DNA of 64,000 nucleotides, from positions 303,184-367,183 of the forward strand of contig NZ_JAVIFW010000009.1 of the NCBI RefSeq assembly GCF_031157275.1, written 5' to 3'. The translations under genes and the position numbers were made by a program. How positions within the stretch are numbered: the stretch's first letter is position 1; each line of letters starts with the position of its first letter. The stretch is from Streptomyces sp. LHD-70. Its GTDB lineage: Bacteria > Actinomycetota > Actinomycetes > Streptomycetales > Streptomycetaceae. The notes under the pieces are model-generated. The model was not told the DNA's origin and did not search any database. It saw nothing but the letters and a program-made list of their open reading frames with translations. Shown piece by piece: positions 60,397 through 64,000 of the stretch.

Positions 60397-61821
60397 ATGC
60401 GAGATCCGCTGACCACGCTGACCGACGCCTTCACCTCCTTCCTGTTCGGAAAGGTGGAGACGACCCGCCTCCCGGTGCGCACCTCCACCGGCCAGGCCCA
60501 GGCGGTCTACCTGCCGACCGCCGCCCCCGGCCTCGGCGACTCCGGCGTGATCATCGGCCGCGAGGTCTACAGCGGCAAGGGCTACATCTACGACCCCTTC
60601 CAGCTGTACGGCCAGCAGCTCCCCGCCCCCCACTGGCTCGTCCTCGGCGAATCCGGAAACGGCAAGTCCGCCCTGGAGAAGACGTACGTCCTGCGGCAGT
60701 TGAGGTTCCGCGACCGCCAGGTCGTCGTCCTCGACGCACAGGGCGAGGACGGCGTCGGCGAGTGGAACCTCATCGCCCAGGAGCTGGGCATAACGCCGAT
60801 CCGCCTGGACCCGACGGTCGCCCTGGACACGGGCATCCGCCTGAACCCCCTCGACCCGTCGATCACGACGACGGGCCAGCTGGCCCTGCTCCGCACGATC
60901 ATCGAGGTCGCGATGGGCCACGGCCTGGACGAGCGCAGCGGCTTCGCGCTCAAGGTGGCACACGCCTACGTCAACGAAACGATCGTCGAACGCCAGCCCG
61001 TCCTCACCGACATCGTCGAGCAACTCCGCCACCCCGAACCCGAGTCGGCGGAGGCCATGAACGTGGCCATAGAGGACGTACGGGCCTGGGGCCTGGACGT
61101 CGCCCTCGTCCTGGACCGACTGGTCGACGGCGACCTGCGCGGCATGTTCGACGGCCCGACAACGGTCGGCATCGACCTCGACGCACCCCTGATCGTCTTC
61201 GACCTCTCCCACATCGACCGCAACTCCATCGCCATGCCCATCCTCATGGCGATCGTCGGCGTGTGGCTGGAGCACACCTGGATCCGTCCCGACCGCAAGA
61301 AGCGCATCTTCCTGGTGGAGGAGGCGTGGCACATCATCAACTCCCCCTTCGTTGCGCAACTCTTCCAGCGCCTGCTGAAGTTCGGCCGCCGCCTCGGCCT
61401 CTCCTTCGTGGCCGTCGTCCACCACCTGAGCGACGTGGTGGACGGGGCCGCGGCCAAGGAAGCCGCCGCGATCCTGAAAATGGCCTCCACCAGAACCATC
61501 TACGCCCAGAAGTCCGACGAGGCCCGCGCCACCGGCCACGTACTCGGCCTGCCCCGCTGGGCCGTGGAGATCATCCCGACGCTCACCCCCGGCATCGCGG
61601 TCTGGGACGTCAACGGCAACGTCCAGGTCGTCAAACACCTCATCACCGAGATGGAACGCCCCCTCGTCTACACCGACCGCGCCATGACCGAATCGTCCCT
61701 GGTCGAGGAGGAGGACGACCTCATGACCGCCGCCGAACTCGAAGCCGAGGAACGCGCCGCCCGCATGGAGCGGTACGCGGCCCACGCCGAACTCGGCGAC
61801 CCGGACGCAACGGTGGCCTGA
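60397..61821 (+). CDS. VirB4-like ATPase of the secretion-like operon
   Basis: This 474-residue soluble ATPase has Walker A GESGNGKS at residues 84-91 and Walker B IFLVEEAWHII at about 304-314. VVHHLSDV and STRTIYAQKSDEA follow, in the positions of the VirB4 sensor region. It lacks the VirB4 N-terminal domain, which the preceding gene appears to supply. It probably corresponds to the ATP/GTP-binding protein CmdB of S. coelicolor, implicated in development. It would energise assembly or translocation by the complex. Confidence 0.88.
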   Translation: MRDPLTTLTDAFTSFLFGKVETTRLPVRTSTGQAQAVYLPTAAPGLGDSGVIIGREVYSGKGYIYDPFQLYGQQLPAPHWLVLGESGNGKSALEKTYVLRQLRFRDRQVVVLDAQGEDGVGEWNLIAQELGITPIRLDPTVALDTGIRLNPLDPSITTTGQLALLRTIIEVAMGHGLDERSGFALKVAHAYVNETIVERQPVLTDIVEQLRHPEPESAEAMNVAIEDVRAWGLDVALVLDRLVDGDLRGMFDGPTTVGIDLDAPLIVFDLSHIDRNSIAMPILMAIVGVWLEHTWIRPDRKKRIFLVEEAWHIINSPFVAQLFQRLLKFGRRLGLSFVAVVHHLSDVVDGAAAKEAAAILKMASTRTIYAQKSDEARATGHVLGLPRWAVEIIPTLTPGIAVWDVNGNVQVVKHLITEMERPLVYTDRAMTESSLVEEEDDLMTAAELEAEERAARMERYAAHAELGDPDATVA

Positions 61822-61822
61822 C

Positions 61823-63340
61823 ATGCGCGACCCGCACCCCGAGCGCCGGGAAGGCGGCGGCATCCCCGACGGCCTGCTCGTCGCCCTGCTCGTCTTCCTC
61901 CTCGGCCTCACCCTCCTGGTCTGGACGGCCACCGGCCTCTCCGCCCTCCTCGCGAAGGGCGCCTGGCCGTCCCAGGTCACCTTCGCCCGCACCCCTCTCG
62001 CCATACGCCACCTCATCTCCCAGCCCCACGACATCCCCGGCGCCTGGCCCGACTCCCCCGAACAGGCCTTCTCCGGCTACGGCCTCTTCTGGGGCCTGTT
62101 CATAGGGCAGTTGATGGTGCTTACGGTTCTTGTGGTGTTCGTGATGGGCACGGTTGCGCGGTGGCGGGCGGTACGGAAGGGACAGAGGTCGCAGACGGCG
62201 CCTGCGGTGCCCGCTGACCCCGCTGTGGGCAGGCGTTCCGCAGGGCGATGGGGGTCCCCCCGCTCGAGCGAAGCCGAGAGTGGGGGAGGGTGGGCACAGC
62301 CCCACGTGCCGGGTACGTCTGAGGAGGGGCTCAGCCCAGTCGACACCCCCGCACCGGAGGTGCGAAGCGCGGCAACCGAGCCGACGGCACCGTCGACGAC
62401 CACGGTCCCCACCCCCCGCACCCCCCTACTCTTCGCCCCCGCCGACAACCGAAAACCCCCCGCCGTACAGGCAATCCAGGAGTCCGAGGGCCCAGCCCTG
62501 ATCGTCACCTCGAACCCCGCCCTGTGGGAGGAAACGAAGGACGCAAGGGCCAAACTAGGCCCCGTACTCCTCTACGACCCCGAGCACCGCTGCGACACCC
62601 CCGCCCGCATGCACTGGTCCCCCACCACCGGCTGTGAGGACAAGCCCACCGCCGCGGCCCGCGCCAGGGCCCTGCTCGCCCCCGTACGCCCCACCGCCCG
62701 GCTCGACGCGACCACCGCGAGCACCGCCGAGACGCTGCTGCGCAGCTATCTGCACGCCGCCGCCGTCGACGGCCGCCCGTTCAAGCACGTGCACCGCTGG
62801 TCGCAGGGCAGCCAGGTCCAGGAGGCCGTACGCGTCCTGCGGACCAGCAGCAAGGCGGCCTCGGGATCAGGCGGCGAACTGGAGGCGGCCCTCACCGCAC
62901 ACCCCGAACGCCGCGACATGGCCCAGGAGTTGACGGCCCGAGCCCTCTCCGCCCTGTTCTCCGTGCACATCCGCGAGGCCTGCGCCCCGAACCGCACGGA
63001 CACCCTCACGCTGGATTCCTTCATCGCCGAAGGGGGCACGCTTTACGTGGTGGGTGAACCCATCGAGGATCCGAAGTCGGTGCCGGGAGCCATGCCGCTC
63101 CTCACGGCGCTCGTATCAAGCGTGGTCGAGCACGGCCGGCGCATGGCCGCACGGTCATCCTCCGGTCGGCTCGACCCACCACTCGCGCTGATCCTCGACG
63201 ACGTCGCCGCCGTCGCCCCGCTCCCCGAACTCCCCGAACTCCTCGCCGACGGAGCCGATTCGGGCCTCCCCACGCTCGCCCTGCTCCGCTCCCGCGAACA
63301 GGCCCGCGCCCGCTGGCCCCACGACGACCTGCCGGTCTGA
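61823..63340 (+). CDS. VirD4/TraD-like membrane protein lacking a Walker A motif
   Basis: The protein has 505 residues. Two N-terminal membrane helices (about 18-42 and 88-110) precede a linker and a C-terminal domain resembling type IV coupling proteins: PALIVTSNPALWEETKDARA, GPVLLYDPEH, and a Walker B-like LALILDDVAAVAPLPEL. Where the P-loop should be (just before PALIVTS) the sequence reads PPAVQAIQES, so nucleotide binding is doubtful. The linker contains an in-frame copy of a Streptomyces intergenic hairpin repeat at 62250. It starts one base after the ATPase stop. Confidence 0.82.
   Translation: MRDPHPERREGGGIPDGLLVALLVFLLGLTLLVWTATGLSALLAKGAWPSQVTFARTPLAIRHLISQPHDIPGAWPDSPEQAFSGYGLFWGLFIGQLMVLTVLVVFVMGTVARWRAVRKGQRSQTAPAVPADPAVGRRSAGRWGSPRSSEAESGGGWAQPHVPGTSEEGLSPVDTPAPEVRSAATEPTAPSTTTVPTPRTPLLFAPADNRKPPAVQAIQESEGPALIVTSNPALWEETKDARAKLGPVLLYDPEHRCDTPARMHWSPTTGCEDKPTAAARARALLAPVRPTARLDATTASTAETLLRSYLHAAAVDGRPFKHVHRWSQGSQVQEAVRVLRTSSKAASGSGGELEAALTAHPERRDMAQELTARALSALFSVHIREACAPNRTDTLTLDSFIAEGGTLYVVGEPIEDPKSVPGAMPLLTALVSSVVEHGRRMAARSSSGRLDPPLALILDDVAAVAPLPELPELLADGADSGLPTLALLRSREQARARWPHDDLPV
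62250..62290. repeat. Streptomyces palindromic repeat inside a coding sequence
   Basis: The GGGGTCCCCCC-GCTCGAGCGAAGCCGAGAG-TGGGGGAGGG pattern is one I recall as a very common intergenic repeat in streptomycetes. Here it lies in frame within the linker of the VirD4-like protein and is translated as GSPRSSEAESGGG. Its length keeps the frame open. Confidence 0.8.
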
Positions 63341-63432
63341 GCCCCCGGACCCGAATCAGGGACGCCAGGAACTTCCTCGACCGTCCGTACGAGGATGCCC
63401 CCGTGCCCCCGACCGCCCCCAGGACCGCGACC

Positions 63433-63463
63433 GCCTGAGGACCAGGACTCCTGGTCCTCAGGC
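63433..63463. terminator. Strong hairpin terminator of the T4SS-like operon
   Basis: GCCTGAGGACCAGGA and TCCTGGTCCTCAGGC are perfect 15-base arms around a single base (so a slightly shorter stem with a normal loop in practice). It lies 93 bases after the last gene of the operon. Confidence 0.88.
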
Positions 63464-63482
63464 GCCGCGCCGCTGACCGGTC

Positions 63483-63812
63483 ATGTGCAGCGGCTCCTGC
63501 AGAAGATCCGGGCCTTCGACGCCGCCGCCCCTTGGTGTGGGACCTCAAGCTGACCGCCTGCTTCACGGCGGCCGAGGTCGGCCACCCGCCGCATCACCGC
63601 CTCCGGCAACCGCACCCGCATCCGACCGCGAACGCGAGATCCTCACATCGATCTGCCAGGGCTGGACGAATACGGAAATCGCCGAGCGCTTTCATCTCGC
63701 CGAGTCGACGGTGAAGAGGCGTGTGGGCCGCATCCTGTCGAAGACGGGCGCGCGAGACCGGGTCCAGGCGGTGATTCTGGCGTACGACGCCCGCTCGGTG
63801 AAGCCGTCCTGA
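63483..63812 (+). pseudogene. LuxR-type response regulator remnant
   Basis: The last 62 residues form an intact LuxR/NarL helix-turn-helix (SDREREILTSICQGWTNTEI, AESTVKRRVGRIL). The upstream 45 residues are Pro-rich and unlike a receiver domain. A different frame upstream encodes fragments such as VWDLKLTACFTAAEVG, suggesting that frameshifts or deletions removed the N-terminal part. It could still be expressed as a short DNA-binding protein. It lies between the operon terminator and the rRNA operon end. Confidence 0.6.
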
Positions 63813-63841
63813 AGCGGCTTAACGCCCCTGAACGCAAAAAT

Positions 63842-63876
63842 GCCGCAATCCCCGGATGAAATCCGGGGATTGCGGC
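63842..63876 (-). terminator. Rho-independent terminator of the rRNA operon
   Basis: GCCGCAATCCCCGGAT and ATCCGGGGATTGCGGC are perfect 16-base arms around a 3-base loop. On the minus strand the stem is followed by ATTTTTG. It lies about nine bases downstream of the 5S rRNA 3' end. Confidence 0.95.
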
Positions 63877-63884
63877 TAAATTTA

Positions 63885-64000
63885 GTTCGGCGGCGTCCTA
63901 CTCTCCCACAGGGTCCCCCCTGCAGTACCATCGGCGCTGTGAGGCTTAGCTTCCGGGTTCGGAATGTAACCGGGCGTTTCCCTCACGCTATGACCACCGA
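63885..64000 (-). rRNA. rrf: 5S ribosomal RNA (partial, 5' end outside window)
   Basis: The reverse complement matches streptomycete 5S rRNA almost throughout, including GGTCATAGCGTGAGGGAAAC, the CATTCCGAACCCGGAAGCTAAG loop region (split here by the domain) and the 3' end GGACGCCGCCGAAC. Only the first few bases are missing at the right window edge. The 23S and 16S genes should lie beyond the window. Confidence 0.96.

Noticed and set aside
56196..63340. The operon as part of an integrated conjugative plasmid
   Set aside because: No relaxase, TraB-type translocase, integrase, excisionase, attachment repeat or tRNA gene is visible, and the flanks are core genes.

Overview
The window is high-GC actinobacterial chromosome and reads as Streptomyces. 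The evidence is strong G/C at third codon positions, many GTG and a few TTG starts, AmfC, DevA/DevB, Nur, GlnR, mycothiol synthase, DUF397/XRE pairs and Streptomyces-type palindromic intergenic repeats. From memory, the gene order matches the S. coelicolor core segment from about SCO4195 down to SCO4126. It is ordinary core chromosome with strain-specific small insertions: I see no transposase, integrase, prophage, CRISPR array or biosynthetic cluster.

Layout. 1-5.5 kb: the 5'-coding part of a HelD/HelR-like helicase (minus strand, cut by the window edge), a divergent TetR regulator, and a TetR regulator divergent from a DrrAB-type drug exporter with two overlapping palindromic operators. 5.6-12.1 kb: an aminoglycoside-phosphotransferase-fold kinase, devB-devA, a small membrane protein, an Eis-like acetyltransferase, an asparaginase and amfC. 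12.2-17.6 kb: dtd, ygfZ, nur, nitrobindin, a 33-residue membrane peptide, DsrE and DUF3099 proteins, then sseC-sseA behind a 26-residue leader peptide and a hairpin. 17.8-31.1 kb: two LmeA-like proteins, a MoaD-like protein, glnR, a LacI regulator, an HtrA-like protease with its two-component system, a broken PPOX gene, an XRE/DUF397 pair and a Tat-exported PI-PLC-like enzyme.

31.2-47 kb is a phosphate hub: a secreted 5'-nucleotidase, ppk, a CHAD protein, a Nudix hydrolase, pstSCAB behind a four-unit PHO box, and the Pit transporter with its DUF47 partner. mshD and a YtrA-type GntR/ABC operon are interleaved. 47-55.5 kb carries csoR with a perfect operator, a lipoprotein, a BBE-type flavoprotein, a degenerate class F sortase next to a possible substrate, a PAP2 phosphatase, a two-domain peptidoglycan hydrolase and a methyltransferase.

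56.2-63.3 kb is a six-gene operon of a type IV secretion-like membrane complex: a VirB2-like small protein, a VirB8-like protein, a VirB6-like protein, a VirB3/VirB4-N-like protein, a VirB4-like ATPase and a VirD4-like protein without a P-loop. It ends at a strong terminator and is followed by a LuxR-type remnant and the 3' part of a 5S rRNA gene with its terminator. No relaxase is present, so this is probably not a conjugation module. It resembles the S. coelicolor cmdABCDEF developmental cluster.

Two patterns cut across the window. First, at least six unrelated genes have short tandem duplications covering their stop codons, so the stop is repeated downstream. Second, several proteins carry in-frame tandem repeat expansions.
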